Shown here piece after piece: positions 63,301 through 64,000 of a stretch of DNA of 64,000 bases; within the stretch, counting starts at the first letter, position 1; the number at the start of each line of letters is the position of its first letter. The translations under genes were made by a program, and so were the position numbers. The notes under the pieces are model-generated. The model saw only the letters and a list, made by a program, of their open reading frames with translations. It made no database searches and had not been told where the DNA came from. The DNA comes from Chelydra serpentina (Eukaryota > Chordata > Testudines > Chelydridae): assembly GCA_037349315.1 (NCBI GenBank), contig JBAIAC010000057.1, positions 8,215,501 to 8,279,500 of the forward strand. The letters are read 5' to 3'.

Positions 63301-64000
63301 CATATCTGGATGGAACAAGGGCATGCAAGGGTTCAGGTACTCTCTTCTTACTCCTAAAGATCACTGCCATCTGGCCTACTAATTGGAAGAAATCACCAGT
63401 ATCAAAAACAGGATTAGTTTTCTGTCACTGTTTTTAACCCCAGGTAGAATCATCAGAATGTGTATGTATGCCTCTAATGTATATTGTGTGTGTTTCTTGC
63501 ATATTTAGAATATACTGTACAGTGATGCCTCTACTTTCAAAGGCAGGTATTTCTTGAGGCCCATACAAGTGTATAGCGTCCCCTTTTTAAAAGAATAACC
63601 CTGTTGCATTCCAGTCTTATTTGATGAAGCTCATTATTATCTTGAGTCCCTTGAACAACAACATACATCTGAAAAAATAGGCTTTTTAATATTGGTGTGA
63701 GCAACCTTATTGTATGTTACATTGTAAGAGGTCCTCTTAAAAAGATGGGGCAAGTAGGGCATGGCTTTCAAGAGTTAAATGAGTTTTAATGGCCGTATTC
63801 CAAAGCTCTGCATAAGAAAGAGTTTTAACTCTGAGACACTAAATAATTATTAGATTTGCATTACATTTGGCAAAACTAATTTGTTAGAGAACATGTCCAT
63901 TATTATGGACTTCAGCTGCAGAAAAGTGCACAGTGGTTCGAATGTCTTTGTTTCCCAAACAGTGCTTTGATGGGGCAGTCAGGTACATTTGGATTGGCAA
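60354..64000 (+). other. MACO1 intron 1 to the window edge, nothing recognised
   Basis: AT-rich intronic sequence. Macoilin exon 2, expected to encode hydrophobic membrane segments, is not seen in any frame up to position 64000. Confidence 0.5.

Noticed and set aside
54306..64000. Search for MACO1 exon 2
   Set aside because: No frame encodes the expected hydrophobic macoilin sequence; exon 2 must lie beyond the right edge.

Overview
This is a 64 kb piece of a vertebrate nuclear chromosome, most likely from a cryptodiran turtle. The genes have introns with GT/AG splice sites. The interspersed repeats are the mix typical of turtles: a tRNA-headed SINE with a CR1 tail (tortoise Pol III/SINE type), CR1 LINE, Penelope-like elements, hAT and PIF/Harbinger-like non-autonomous DNA transposons, MIR, and an ERV/LTR-type solo LTR. 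No bacterial, phage or CRISPR content was seen. The species call is an inference from repeat recognition and was not tested by search.

The window is the RH blood-group neighbourhood (human 1p36.11 synteny). In order: SYF2 (+, coding 923-5176, 7 exons, 248 aa); RSRP1 (-, coding 10109-13256, 4 coding exons, 316 aa); TMEM50A (+, coding 17218-22806, 6 coding exons, 157 aa); one RH-family gene (-, coding 27906-46179, 10 exons, 411 aa); and the first coding exon of MACO1/macoilin (+, 52592-52671), whose intron 1 runs off the right edge. Every exon junction of the four complete genes could be placed by hand with consistent reading phase. Six RH exons (3, 4, 5, 6, 8 and 9) have the same length as I recall for human RHD/RHCE.

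SYF2 and RSRP1 are tail to tail. RSRP1 and TMEM50A are head to head over a shared CpG-rich region (about 14.6-15.8 kb) carrying four perfect and one near-perfect NRF1-type palindromes. TMEM50A and RH are tail to tail. RH and MACO1 are head to head. There is only one RH gene, in the position of human RHCE, and nothing between RSRP1 and TMEM50A where human RHD lies. This looks like the arrangement before the RHD duplication. The RH protein keeps one of the two pore histidines of ammonia-channel relatives (His168) and has Phe at the other (Phe327).

The spaces between genes and the introns are filled with mobile elements, several with readable target-site duplications: hAT elements at 8403-8694, 25090-25393, 54098-54297 and 60004-60345; Harbinger-like fold-backs at 8075-8372, 29470-29581 and 50222-50364; and a solo LTR at 41501-42193 containing a TA-flanked MITE. 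A Penelope-like fragment at 57931-58690 still has a 169-codon reading frame with a GIY-YIG endonuclease domain. The Penelope tails in this window share a hammerhead-ribozyme-like core. No clearly new gene system was found. The most interesting leads are the half-converted RH pore, the ribozyme-like Penelope tails, and the promoter motif arrays.
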